Both the position numbers and the translations under genes were made by a program. The notes under the pieces are model-generated. The model was not told where the DNA came from. It ran no database searches and saw nothing but the letters and a program-made list of their open reading frames with translations. A DNA stretch of 64,000 bases from Desulfovibrionaceae bacterium. Lineage in GTDB: Bacteria > Desulfobacterota > Desulfovibrionia > Desulfovibrionales > Desulfovibrionaceae. Shown here one piece after another: positions 40,799 through 49,191 of the stretch (position 1 is the stretch's first letter; every line of letters begins with the position of its first letter). Where the stretch lies: positions 52,943 through 116,942 of the forward strand of contig JACCQI010000006.1 of assembly GCA_015709315.1 (NCBI GenBank). The letters are read 5' to 3'.

Positions 40799-42058
40799 AT
40801 GAAAAAGATTGAAGGCGTGATGGCCCAAACCAACGCGCCCAAGGGCATCGACCCGGACGGCATCTTCTTCGTCCAGGTCGATCCCGCCAAGTGCGAGGCT
40901 TGCGGCACCTGCGAAGAGGTTTGCGCCACGGGCGCGATCCAGTCCATCAACGACGACGGCATCCGCGCGGTGGTGGACCCGGCGGCCTGCATGAACTGCG
41001 GCCAGTGCCTGGTCAACTGTCCCTACGGCGCCATCTACGAGGGCGTTTCCTTTGTGGACGAGATCTTCGAGAAACTCCAGGACCCGAACACCGTGGTCGT
41101 GTCCATGCCCGCCCCGGCGGTCCGTTACGGCCTGGGCGAAAGCTTCGGCGCGGCAACCGGCACCTATGTCGGCGGCCAGATGCACGCCGCCCTGCGGAAG
41201 CTCGGCTTCGACTACATCTGGGACAACGAGTTCACCGCCGACGTGACCATCATGGAGGAAGGCACCGAACTCATCCAGCGGGTCAAGGAGCAGGGCCAGA
41301 AGGACGCGCGGCCCCTGCCGCAGTTCACCTCCTGCTGCCCCGGATGGATCAAGTTCGCCGAGACCTTCTACCCGGACCTGCTGCCGAACCTCTCCAGCTG
41401 CAAGTCCCCCATCGGCATGCTCGGCCCCCTGTCCAAGACCTACGGCGCGCACGAGACCCACACTCCGGCGAAGGACATCTACACGGTCTCCATCATGCCG
41501 TGCATCGCCAAAAAGTACGAGGGACTCCGCCCGGAGATGGCCGACAGCGGCTTCCGCGACATCGACGCCACCATCACCACGCGCGAACTGGCCTACATGA
41601 TCAAGACCGCGGGCATCGACTTCAACACCCTGCCCTCCCAGCAGCCCGATCCGATCCTGGGCGACTCCACGGGCGCGGCCACCATCTTCGGCAACTCCGG
41701 CGGCGTCATGGAGGCGGCACTGCGTCTGGCCTACGAGGTTCTGTCCGGCAAGACCCTCAAGGACCCGGACATCAAGGTCGTCCGCACCCACGAGGGCATC
41801 AACGCGGCCGACGTCAAGGTACCCGGCTTCGGCACCGTCAAGGTGGCCGTGGCCAGCGGGCTCGCCAACGCGGCCAAGCTCTGCGAGGAAGTCAGGGCCG
41901 GGAAATCCCCGTACCACTTCATCGAGATCATGTCCTGCCCCGGCGGCTGCGTGAACGGCGGCGGCCAGCCGCTCGATCCCGATGTGCGCGCCTCCCTGTT
42001 CAAGAGCACCGTCGCCCAGATCAACAAGCGGTTCCGCGCCCGCCGCATCACCGCATAA
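40799..42058 (+). CDS. hydA: [FeFe] hydrogenase large subunit
   Basis: 419 residues from the ATG at 40799 (AAGGAGGG upstream), which matches the length and N-terminus of Desulfovibrio HydA; a start at 40718 also has a good site. Two ferredoxin-like clusters: Cys 32, 35, 38, 42 and 64, 67, 70, 74. H-cluster motifs: L1 FTSCCPGW (Cys179/180), L2 SIMPCIAKKYEG (Cys235), L3 MSCPGGCVNGGGQP (Cys380, Cys384). It takes up or evolves hydrogen in the periplasm together with HydB. It has no signal peptide, so it should travel with the Tat signal of HydB encoded 14 bp downstream. Confidence 0.97.
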   Translation: MKKIEGVMAQTNAPKGIDPDGIFFVQVDPAKCEACGTCEEVCATGAIQSINDDGIRAVVDPAACMNCGQCLVNCPYGAIYEGVSFVDEIFEKLQDPNTVVVSMPAPAVRYGLGESFGAATGTYVGGQMHAALRKLGFDYIWDNEFTADVTIMEEGTELIQRVKEQGQKDARPLPQFTSCCPGWIKFAETFYPDLLPNLSSCKSPIGMLGPLSKTYGAHETHTPAKDIYTVSIMPCIAKKYEGLRPEMADSGFRDIDATITTRELAYMIKTAGIDFNTLPSQQPDPILGDSTGAATIFGNSGGVMEAALRLAYEVLSGKTLKDPDIKVVRTHEGINAADVKVPGFGTVKVAVASGLANAAKLCEEVRAGKSPYHFIEIMSCPGGCVNGGGQPLDPDVRASLFKSTVAQINKRFRARRITA

Positions 42059-42072
42059 GGAGGATGGAAACC

Positions 42073-42405
42073 ATGAAAATGAACAGACGCAGCTTCATCA
42101 AGGCGTGCGGCGTCATGGCCGGGTACGCCGTGCTGGGCGTGAACATGACCAAGGAAGCCGCAGCGGCGGCCATGGGTTTCGTCGGCCTGCGCCAGAAATC
42201 CGTGTACGACGCCGACGCCAACGTCTACAAAATCCGCAAGTCCCAGGACAACCCCATGATCGCCAAGATCTACGACCACGAGACCGGCTTCCTGCATGAA
42301 GGTCCCTGCGGTCACATGTCCCACCACCTGCTGCACACCCACTACGTGGACCGCAGCGCCCGCGTGAAGGCCCTCAAGGCCAAGGGATTCAAGTTCAACC
42401 TGTAG
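42073..42405 (+). CDS. hydB: [FeFe] hydrogenase small subunit, Tat-exported
   Basis: 110 residues. The N-terminus is a Tat signal (KMNRRSFIKACGVMAGYAV), which exports the HydAB dimer. The mature part carries the Fe_hyd_SSU pattern (GLRQKSVYDADANVYKIRKS, then HHLLHTHYVDRS). It has no cysteine clusters and wraps around the large subunit in the Desulfovibrio enzyme. The ATG at 42073 has AAGGAGG nine bases upstream; an ATG at 42064 is too close to it. Confidence 0.95.
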   Translation: MKMNRRSFIKACGVMAGYAVLGVNMTKEAAAAAMGFVGLRQKSVYDADANVYKIRKSQDNPMIAKIYDHETGFLHEGPCGHMSHHLLHTHYVDRSARVKALKAKGFKFNL

Positions 42406-42604
42406 CGCCCAACAGCATCGACCTGCGGCAAGGATTTCTCTGAGCCTAGGGCCGACTGCTCACCCTCCTCGGTTCTCCCGATTTTTCCATTCCCGCCCTG
42501 CGCCCGTCCCGCGCTTTGTCTCATTTTCGTAATACTTTTTTTAAAAAGTTATGCGTTCAGTATAATTTTTTCTTGATTAGTAATATTTTTTCCCGTAAGC
42601 ATTG
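42406..42604. other. AT-rich gap after hydB
   Basis: About 200 bp, very AT-rich from 42530 to 42600. It probably contains the promoter of the maturation operon. No clear terminator after hydB was found. Confidence 0.4.
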
Positions 42605-42772
42605 GCTCGGAACACCTCCAATCGGAGAACATCTGCCTGCGGGAAGGGTTCGCCTGAACCACAGGGTGGAGCCCCTGGCCCTGCCCGATTTCCGCAGCAG
42701 GGAACACCGTCCAGAAGCTCCAACCTGATTCCCCCCAAGCAGAAGGCCCGGGAGTGCTTAACCGGGCTTTTC
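42605..42772 (+). ncRNA. candidate structured leader RNA with attenuator-like terminator
   Basis: Several helices fit together: CTCC/GGAG (42616-42627), GGTTC/GAACC (42647-42660), and a long nested arm made of TGGAGC/GCTCCA (42667-42672 with 42717-42722), CTGG/CCAG (42675-42678 with 42711-42714) and CCCTGC/GCAGGG (42679-42684 with 42697-42702). The octamer GGAACACC occurs twice (42609 and 42701). A GCCCGG/CCGGGC hairpin followed by T-rich sequence (42746-42772) ends just before the ribosome site of the next gene, as in a riboswitch or attenuator. No known riboswitch class was recognised by eye. Confidence 0.45.
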
Positions 42773-42809
42773 TCTTTGCGGAGACATTCACGAACAGGGA
42801 GGACATGCG

Positions 42810-43052
42810 ATGCAGAAACGACTCGGCATCATCGGCATCATCATCAAGGACAGACAAACGGCGGCCGCTACCGTCAACACCATCCTGAGCGATTACGGCG
42901 ACATCATCGTCGGGCGCATGGGTCTGCCCTTCAGAGACAGGGGCGTGAGCATCATCGACCTGATCATCGAGGCCACCACCGACGAGGTGGGCGCGCTGAC
43001 CGGCAAGCTCGGCAACCTCGACGGCGTTCGGGTCAAATCACTTCTGGTATAA
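42810..43052 (+). CDS. TM1266-type iron-only hydrogenase system regulator
   Basis: 80 residues, the size of the family. It is a single ferredoxin-fold, NikR C-terminal/ACT-like domain: KRLGIIGIIIKDRQTAA, then YGDIIVGRMGLPF and VSIIDLIIEAT. Members are found in [FeFe] hydrogenase maturation operons and are thought to sense a small ligand, but no mechanism is established. It is the first gene of the hydG-aspA-hydE-hydF run, 12 bp before hydG. GGGAGG precedes the ATG. Confidence 0.9.
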   Translation: MQKRLGIIGIIIKDRQTAAATVNTILSDYGDIIVGRMGLPFRDRGVSIIDLIIEATTDEVGALTGKLGNLDGVRVKSLLV

Positions 43053-43064
43053 ACGGAGGAATCT

Positions 43065-44489
43065 ATGAAACAGGACAGCACGCTGGGAAAAGGCCTGCAC
43101 AACTTCGTGGACGAGGCGACCATCCGGGAGGAAATGACCCGGTTCGAGAACCCGGAACCCGGCCGCATCCGGGAAATCCTGGCCAAGGCACGGGAGAAGC
43201 AGGGGTTGGACCCGGACGAGGCCGCCGCACTGCTGCACAACAAGGACCGCGACCTGGACGAGGCCATCTTCGAGACGGCCATAGCCATCAAGAAGGCCAT
43301 CTACGGCAACCGGCTGGTGGTCTTCGCGCCCCTGTACATCACCAATGAATGCAAGAACCGATGTCTCTACTGCGGCTTCAAGGCCTCCAACAAGGAGCTG
43401 GACCGCCGCACCCTGACCCCGGAGGAACTCAAACGCGAGGTCTCGGTGCTCGAGGACATCGGCCACAAGCGGTTGCTTCTGGTCTACGGCGAGCACCCCA
43501 GGTTCGGCGCTGACTGGATCGCCCAGACCGTGCGTGACGTCTACTCCGTGACCTCGGCCAAGAGCGGCGAGATCCGCCGGGTGAACATCAACTGCGCGCC
43601 CCTGGACGTGGACGGCTTCCGCCGGCTCCACGAGGTGGGCATCGGCACCTACCAGTGTTTCCAGGAGACCTACCACCGGCCCACCTACGAGAAGCTGCAT
43701 CTGTCCGGTCCCAAGTCCGATTTCCTGTGGCGGCTGCACGCCATGCATCGGGCCCAGGAGGCGGGCATCGACGACGTGGGCATGGGGGCGCTCTTCGGCC
43801 TGTACGACCCGATCTTCGAGGTCCTCGGCCTGCTGCACCACGCCAAACAGCTCGAAAAGGACTGGGGCGTGGGGCCGCACACCATTTCCTTCCCCCGGCT
43901 GGAGCCCGCGCTGAACGCGGACATCGCCTACAACCCGCCCTTCCCGACCACGGACCACCAATTCAAGAAGATCGTTTCCGTGCTCCGGCTGGCCGTGCCC
44001 TACACCGGGCTGATCCTGACCACCCGCGAAACGGCCGAATTCCGCAAGGAACTGCTGGAAGTGGGCGTGTCCCAGCTCTCGGGCGGATCGCGCACCTACC
44101 CCGGCGCCTACTCCGACCCGGAATACGACCGCCCGGACGTGCAGCAGTTCTGCGTCGGCGACAGCCGCAGCCTGGACCAGGTCATCCGCTCCATCGCGGG
44201 CGACAACGGATACGTGCCGTCCTGGTGTACGGCGTGCTACCGTCTGGGCCGCACAGGCGAGCACTTCATGGAACTGGCCAAGACGGGCTTCATCCAGAAG
44301 TTCTGCCTGCCCAACGGCCTTCTGACCTTCAAGGAATACCTGGAGGACTACGCCTCCGAAGAGACCAAGCGGATCGGCGAGGCGCTGATCCAAAACGAAG
44401 TGGACAACTATCCCGACCCCGACCGGAAACAGCTGCTCACCGATCGCCTGACCCGGATGGAAGCGGGAGAGCGCGACCTGTACCTCTAA
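43065..44489 (+). CDS. hydG: [FeFe] hydrogenase H-cluster radical SAM maturase HydG
   Basis: 474 residues. The radical SAM site is ECKNRCLYCG (Cys96, 100, 103), and the C-terminal auxiliary cluster motif CTAC ... FIQKFC (CX2CX22C) is present, which separates HydG from ThiH. HydG cleaves tyrosine to p-cresol, CO and CN- and builds the Fe(CO)2(CN)cysteine synthon of the H-cluster. GGAGGAA precedes the ATG. It is followed by aspA after 18 bp. Confidence 0.96.
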   Translation: MKQDSTLGKGLHNFVDEATIREEMTRFENPEPGRIREILAKAREKQGLDPDEAAALLHNKDRDLDEAIFETAIAIKKAIYGNRLVVFAPLYITNECKNRCLYCGFKASNKELDRRTLTPEELKREVSVLEDIGHKRLLLVYGEHPRFGADWIAQTVRDVYSVTSAKSGEIRRVNINCAPLDVDGFRRLHEVGIGTYQCFQETYHRPTYEKLHLSGPKSDFLWRLHAMHRAQEAGIDDVGMGALFGLYDPIFEVLGLLHHAKQLEKDWGVGPHTISFPRLEPALNADIAYNPPFPTTDHQFKKIVSVLRLAVPYTGLILTTRETAEFRKELLEVGVSQLSGGSRTYPGAYSDPEYDRPDVQQFCVGDSRSLDQVIRSIAGDNGYVPSWCTACYRLGRTGEHFMELAKTGFIQKFCLPNGLLTFKEYLEDYASEETKRIGEALIQNEVDNYPDPDRKQLLTDRLTRMEAGERDLYL

Positions 44490-44507
44490 CCCTGGCCGAG
44501 GCGGACA

Positions 44508-45947
44508 ATGCGGAACGGGAAGCCGGAGAACGCCCGAATCGAACGGGACGGAATCGGGGAACTGTTGCTGCCCGCGGATGCCTACTTCGGCATTCACACC
44601 TTGCGGGCCGTACGCAACTTTCCCTTCTCGGGATATCGGCTCCATCCGGCCTTCATCCGCGCGTTCGCCCAAGTAAAACAGGCCTGCGCCCGAACCAACG
44701 CGCTCCTCGGGTACCTGCCCGGGGAGCGCGGCCGGGCCGTGATCGACGCCTGTGCCGAGATCGCGGACGGAGCGCTGCACGACCAGATCGTGGTCGATGC
44801 CTTTCAGGGCGGGGCCGGGACCTCGACAAACATGAACTTCAACGAGGTCATCGCGGCCCGCGCCGCCGAACTGCTCGGCGGCCACCGGGGCGACCGGGAT
44901 CTGGTCGATCCCTTGCGCCACGTCAACATGCACCAATCCACCAACGACGTGTACCCCACCGCGCTCAGGGTGGCCGTGACCGTCCTGCTGGCCGGGCTGG
45001 AAGAGGCCGCGTCCGGTCTCCAGGCCGCCCTGCAGGAGAAGGAAGCCGCCTTCCGCAACGTGGTCAAGGTGGCGCGCACCCAGCTGACCGACGCCGTGCC
45101 CACCACGCTGGGCATGGCCTTCGGCGCCTTTGCCGAAGCCGTGTCCCGCGACCGCTGGCGTATCTTCAAGTGCCGCGAGCGCATAAAAAGAGTCAATCTC
45201 GGCGGCACGGCCATCGGCACCGGCCTGGGCGCTCCTCGCGACTATGTCCTGGCCGTGGCCGGGAACCTGGCCGCCGTCACGGGGCTGCCCGTGTCCCGTG
45301 CCGAGAACATGGTGGACGCCACGCAGAACGCGGACGTCTTCGCCGAGGTCTCGGGCCTGCTCAAGGCGTGCGCCGCCAACCTGCTCAAGATCGCCTCGGA
45401 CCTGCGCCTGCTGTCCAGCGGGCCGCGTGCCGGACTGGGGGAAATACGCCTGCCCCCGCTCCAGGCCGGGTCCTCCATCATGGCGGGCAAGATCAACCCG
45501 GTCATGCCCGAAGCCGTCACCCAGGCGGCCCTGCGGGTCATGGCCAACGACCAAACCGTCGGCCTGGCCGCCGGGTTGGGCCAGCTCGAACTCAACCACC
45601 TGCTGCCCCTTGTCGCCCACGCCCTGCCCGAATCCCTGACCCTGCTGACTGCCGCCTGCCGGGGGCTGGCCCGCGACTGCGTGCAAGGCATCGAGGCGCG
45701 CCCCGAACGCTGCCGTGAGCACGTGAACCACAGCTCCGCCCTGGCCACGGTCCTGGTTCCCGCCCTGGGTTACGAGGGAGTGGAGCGCATCGTCAGGGAC
45801 GCGCGCGAAAACGGCAGGACCGTCCCCGACCAGATCGCGGCTGCGGGCGTGGCCTCGGCCGAGACCGTAAAGCGCCTGCTGTCGCCCCGGCAATTGTGCA
45901 AGCTGGGCTTCACGCCCGGAGAATTCGAGGAGGTGGTAAAACCATGA
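44508..45947 (+). CDS. aspA: aspartate ammonia-lyase (fumarase/aspartase superfamily)
   Basis: 479 residues. Superfamily motifs: FQGGAGTSTNMNFNEV, VNMHQSTNDVYPTA, and the active-site loop GSSIMAGKINPVMPEA, plus TQLTDAVPT. The GAGTSTNMN form and length suit aspartase rather than fumarase or argininosuccinate lyase. It turns aspartate into fumarate and ammonia. Placement within hydrogenase maturation genes, with a 4-bp overlap to the next gene, suggests it serves H-cluster assembly, perhaps by giving ammonia for the bridging dithiolate amine; this is an inference. Confidence 0.9.
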   Translation: MRNGKPENARIERDGIGELLLPADAYFGIHTLRAVRNFPFSGYRLHPAFIRAFAQVKQACARTNALLGYLPGERGRAVIDACAEIADGALHDQIVVDAFQGGAGTSTNMNFNEVIAARAAELLGGHRGDRDLVDPLRHVNMHQSTNDVYPTALRVAVTVLLAGLEEAASGLQAALQEKEAAFRNVVKVARTQLTDAVPTTLGMAFGAFAEAVSRDRWRIFKCRERIKRVNLGGTAIGTGLGAPRDYVLAVAGNLAAVTGLPVSRAENMVDATQNADVFAEVSGLLKACAANLLKIASDLRLLSSGPRAGLGEIRLPPLQAGSSIMAGKINPVMPEAVTQAALRVMANDQTVGLAAGLGQLELNHLLPLVAHALPESLTLLTAACRGLARDCVQGIEARPERCREHVNHSSALATVLVPALGYEGVERIVRDARENGRTVPDQIAAAGVASAETVKRLLSPRQLCKLGFTPGEFEEVVKP

Positions 45948-46576
45948 AGATCGTCACCGGAATCGACCGGCTGAACACCCCCGCCCTGTTCGCGGCAAGC
46001 CGCCGCAGGATCATCCTCCACGCCGCGGTGTACGGGACGTTCGCCCGCTCCAGGCCGCACCGCGAGGGACTGGAGGCGGCCCTGGCAAAGCCCGGGTTCG
46101 AGCGGCTCGACATCATCGTTCTGGAGCCGGGCAACGACCAGGGCTGGGTCCGTCCCTTCCTGGACGCCCTGCGCTTCGGCATCTCCACCCAGGCGGCCGA
46201 CGACGAGGTCGCGCTGTCCCATCGGTTCATGACCGAACTGGCCCGGCGATACCCGGACAAGGTGCGGCTGCACCCGGCCCGGCGGCTGCCCTGCCTGCCC
46301 GTCATCATCGCGGACGACGTCATCATTTTCGGCCAATACGCCCACGCGGGCGTGCATGCGCCGCAGGGATTCTGGGGCATGATCCGGGCGGACGTGCCCA
46401 CGCTGCTGCAATGGACCAGGGCGGGCAAGCCACCGCCCCATTCGGGCGACGAGGAGATTGCCGCCTTCCGGCTCGTCAACGAGTGCGCCAGGGCCATGTG
46501 CGCCTGCCGCGCCCTCTCGCCCTTCACCGCCCAACACCTCGACCACCGGGATTTCCCGGCCTCCAACCCGACATGA
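45944..46576 (+). CDS. conserved-context protein of unknown function in the hyd maturation operon
   Basis: 210 residues, soluble, no signal peptide. I do not recognise the family. Visible features: a start KIVTGIDRLNTPALFAASRRR, DIIVLEPGNDQGWVRPFLDAL, VRLHPARRLPCLPVIIADDV, IIFGQYAHAG and a C-terminal pair CACRAL. The alternating beta/alpha pattern with HPARR suggests a Rossmann-like or phospholipase-D-like fold, without a clear HKD motif. ATGA overlaps on both sides (aspA and hydE) and GAGGAGG upstream show it is a true member of the operon. It may be an accessory factor for H-cluster assembly. Confidence 0.85.
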   Translation: MKIVTGIDRLNTPALFAASRRRIILHAAVYGTFARSRPHREGLEAALAKPGFERLDIIVLEPGNDQGWVRPFLDALRFGISTQAADDEVALSHRFMTELARRYPDKVRLHPARRLPCLPVIIADDVIIFGQYAHAGVHAPQGFWGMIRADVPTLLQWTRAGKPPPHSGDEEIAAFRLVNECARAMCACRALSPFTAQHLDHRDFPASNPT

Positions 46577-47571
46577 ACACACACGACATCCTCTCCTTCC
46601 TGACCGGCGCGGACGACGACGCCCTGTTCGCCGACGCCCATGAAGCCAGGCTCAAGGTCTTCGGCAAGGCGGTCTACATCCGGGCCATCGTCGAATTCTC
46701 CAACGTCTGCAACAAGCATTGCCGCTACTGCGGACTGCGCGCCGACAACCGGCGGCTCAGGCGCTACCGCATGGGTGCCCGGCAGATCCTCGAAGCCGCC
46801 TCCCTGGCTGCGGCCGAGGGCGCGGGAACCGTGGTCCTTCAGTCAGGGGACGACCTCGGCTGCTCCATGGAACTGATGGGCGAGCTGATCCGGGAAATCA
46901 AGGCGCGGCACGACGTGGCCGTGACCCTGTCCCTGGGCGACCGGGGCCTGGACGAATACGCCTTCTGGCGCGAATGCGGGGCGGACCGCTGCCTGATGAA
47001 GCTGGAAACCACGGACCGCCGCCTGTACAAGCGGCTGCGCCAGGGCGAGGACTTCAGCGCCAGACTGCACCGCCTGGAGGGGCTGCGCCGCCTGGGCTAC
47101 GAAGTCGGCTCGGGCGTCATTACCGGGCTGCCCGGCACCACGCCCGCGGACGCGCTGCGCGACATCGTGTTTCTCTCGGACCTGGATTTGGACATGATCG
47201 CGGTGGGCCCGTTCGTGCCCAACCCCGACACTCCCCTGGCCGGATGCGTGCCCGGCTCGGGGCTGCTCGCCAACCGCATGTCCGCTCTTCTGCGCCTGCT
47301 CAATCCAACGGCGAACATCCCGGCCACCTCTGCCCTGGACGCCCTGCGGCCGGGCGGCCGCGCCCTGGCCCTGACCAGGGGGTGCAATGTGCTCATGCCG
47401 TCCATGACCCCGGTGGGACTCAGGGAGGACTACGTCATCTACCCCGGAAAGAACGCCGATCCGCTGGACGGCATCCCGTCCCTGGCCCCCGCCCGCCGGA
47501 CCATCGAGGCATCCGGGCTGATCCCCTCGCCGGCCAAGGGATTCTCCCCGAGGAGGAGCCATGTCGGATAA
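46573..47571 (+). CDS. hydE: [FeFe] hydrogenase H-cluster radical SAM maturase HydE
   Basis: 332 residues. The radical SAM motif CNKHCRYCG (Cys46, 50, 53) is followed by the barrel strands VVLQSGDD, LKLETTD-like KLETTDRRLYKRL and GVITGLPGTT, and the C-terminal TLMPSMTP-like region VLMPSMTPVGLREDY and IYPGK. HydE processes the HydG product towards the diiron precursor. The start overlaps the stop of the unknown gene by 4 bp and the 3' end overlaps hydF by 11 bp. Confidence 0.95.
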   Translation: MNTHDILSFLTGADDDALFADAHEARLKVFGKAVYIRAIVEFSNVCNKHCRYCGLRADNRRLRRYRMGARQILEAASLAAAEGAGTVVLQSGDDLGCSMELMGELIREIKARHDVAVTLSLGDRGLDEYAFWRECGADRCLMKLETTDRRLYKRLRQGEDFSARLHRLEGLRRLGYEVGSGVITGLPGTTPADALRDIVFLSDLDLDMIAVGPFVPNPDTPLAGCVPGSGLLANRMSALLRLLNPTANIPATSALDALRPGGRALALTRGCNVLMPSMTPVGLREDYVIYPGKNADPLDGIPSLAPARRTIEASGLIPSPAKGFSPRRSHVG

Positions 47572-48766
47572 GGCACCCCGGGGAGTCCGCCTGGTCATCG
47601 CCCTGGCGGGCCGGCGCAACGCGGGCAAATCTTCCCTGATCAACGCCCTGACCGGCCAGGAAACGGCCATCGTCTCGGCCACGCCGGGCACCACCACGGA
47701 CCCGGTGGCCAAGCACTACGAGCTGCTGCCGCTGGGGCCGGTCACCTTCTACGACACCGCCGGGCTGGACGACGAGGGCGAGTTGGGCGCGCTGCGCGTC
47801 AAGGCCACCCGCAAGGTGCTGTACCGCTGCGACGTGGCCGTGGTCGTCCTGGGCGAGGAAGGGCTGACCGCATATGAGCGCGACCTGCTGGCCGCCATCC
47901 GGGAGATGGACATCCCGCACATCGTGGCCTGGAACAAGGCGGACCTCAGGGATGCCGGGGACGGGCCGCAACCGCCGAAGGACGTCCGCGCCCCGTTCGC
48001 GCACGTATCGGCCATGGACGGCACGGGCGTGGACCGGCTCAAGAGCATGATCATCGACGCCGCGCCCCCGGAATACCGGCAGGAGCGGCTGATCCTGGGC
48101 GACCTGATCGACGAGGGCGACTGGGTGCTCTGCGTGGTGCCCATCGACCTGGCCGCGCCCAAGGGCCGCCTGATCCTGCCCCAGGTGCAGGTGCTGCGCG
48201 AGATACTGGACTGCGACGCCGTGGGCACCGTGGTCAAGGAGCGGGAAATCCGCGCCGCGCTCGACGGCTTCGGCCGCAAGCCCGCCCTGGTGGTCACGGA
48301 CTCCCAGGTGGTCATGAGCGTGGCCGGGGACGTGCCCGACGACATCCCCATGACCACCTTCTCCACCCTGTTCGCCCGCTACAAGGGCGACCTGGGCCGT
48401 CTGGTCGGGGGGGCCTCGGCCATCGACGCGCTCAAGGACGGGGACACCGTGCTCATCGGCGAGGCGTGCTCGCACCACGACGTGGCCGACGACATCGGCC
48501 GGGTCAAGATTCCGCGCTGGATGACCCAATATACGGGAAGGGATTTGAACTTCGAGGTCTATGCGGGGCACGACTTCCCCGAAGACCTGGAAAAGTACGC
48601 GCTGGTGGTCCATTGCGGGGCGTGCATGCTGAACCGCACCGAGATGCTCCGCCGCATCGCCGAATGTTCCCGCCGGGGCGTGCCCGTGACCAACTACGGC
48701 GTGGCCATCTCCAAGCTGCAAGGGCTGCTCCCCCGCGTGCTCCGGCCCTTTGGCCTCATGCCCTGA
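47561..48766 (+). CDS. hydF: [FeFe] hydrogenase H-cluster maturation GTPase HydF
   Basis: 401 residues. GTPase motifs: GRRNAGKSS (about 17-25), DTAGLDD, NKAD. The C-terminal [4Fe-4S] site is made of ACSHH and HCGAC, as in HydF. It acts as the scaffold on which the diiron subcluster is completed and from which it is passed to HydA. It is the last gene of the operon; a terminator-like hairpin follows at 48786-48833. Confidence 0.96.
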   Translation: MSDKAPRGVRLVIALAGRRNAGKSSLINALTGQETAIVSATPGTTTDPVAKHYELLPLGPVTFYDTAGLDDEGELGALRVKATRKVLYRCDVAVVVLGEEGLTAYERDLLAAIREMDIPHIVAWNKADLRDAGDGPQPPKDVRAPFAHVSAMDGTGVDRLKSMIIDAAPPEYRQERLILGDLIDEGDWVLCVVPIDLAAPKGRLILPQVQVLREILDCDAVGTVVKEREIRAALDGFGRKPALVVTDSQVVMSVAGDVPDDIPMTTFSTLFARYKGDLGRLVGGASAIDALKDGDTVLIGEACSHHDVADDIGRVKIPRWMTQYTGRDLNFEVYAGHDFPEDLEKYALVVHCGACMLNRTEMLRRIAECSRRGVPVTNYGVAISKLQGLLPRVLRPFGLMP

Positions 48767-48785
48767 CCGCCCCCGAAGACACCAA

Positions 48786-48833
48786 AAAAACCGGGCAGCG
48801 CGCGTGCATGGCACACTGCGCGTCCCGGTTTTT
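48786..48833. terminator. terminator at the end of the hyd maturation operon
   Basis: Outer stem AAAAACCGGG / CCCGGTTTTT (10 bp) with an inner hairpin GTGC/GCAC. T-runs occur on both strands, so it can serve hydF and the convergent histidine-rich gene. Confidence 0.85.
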
Positions 48834-48894
48834 CCGCTCGCTCTGCCGAGCGCCGACGCCGGGATCTGGCCCCGGCGTCGCTGCCCGTCGTCCG

Positions 48895-49191
48895 TCAGCC
48901 GTGATTGTGGTCGTGGCCGTCGCCGCCGTCGTGGGCGTGGTCCGCGTCGTGGCTGTGCGTACCGTGATCGTGCTCATGGGAGCCGTCGGCCGCGTGGTCG
49001 TGCCCATGGACATGGGAATGGCTGTGAACATGGGTATGCTCATGGGTGTGGGTGGTGCCGTCGGCGTGGGTATGCTCATGCACGTGCGCGTGCTCATGCT
49101 CGTGCTCGTGATTATGCACATCCTGGCCGCCGTGCGCGTGCTGGTGGGCCACGCGATCCTTGCCGAGATTACAACCGCAGGTCTTGCACAT
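48895..49191 (-). CDS. histidine-rich metal-binding protein with HypB-like N-terminus
   Basis: 98 residues, about one third histidine (32). It begins CKTCGC, the same CxxCGC nickel motif that opens HypB proteins, followed by long HxH runs, but there is no GTPase domain. The start at 49191 has AAGGAG; the longer frame to 49449 has no support. It should bind several Ni2+, Zn2+ or Co2+ ions for storage or delivery. It is divergent from a nickel/peptide-type ABC importer, which strengthens the metal link. Low complexity limits further assignment. Confidence 0.82.
   Translation of the reverse strand: MCKTCGCNLGKDRVAHQHAHGGQDVHNHEHEHEHAHVHEHTHADGTTHTHEHTHVHSHSHVHGHDHAADGSHEHDHGTHSHDADHAHDGGDGHDHNHG

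Noticed and set aside
42605..42772. Cobalamin, TPP or SRP RNA in the hydB-TM1266 gap
   Set aside because: Key conserved boxes of these classes were not found; kept only as an unclassified candidate.
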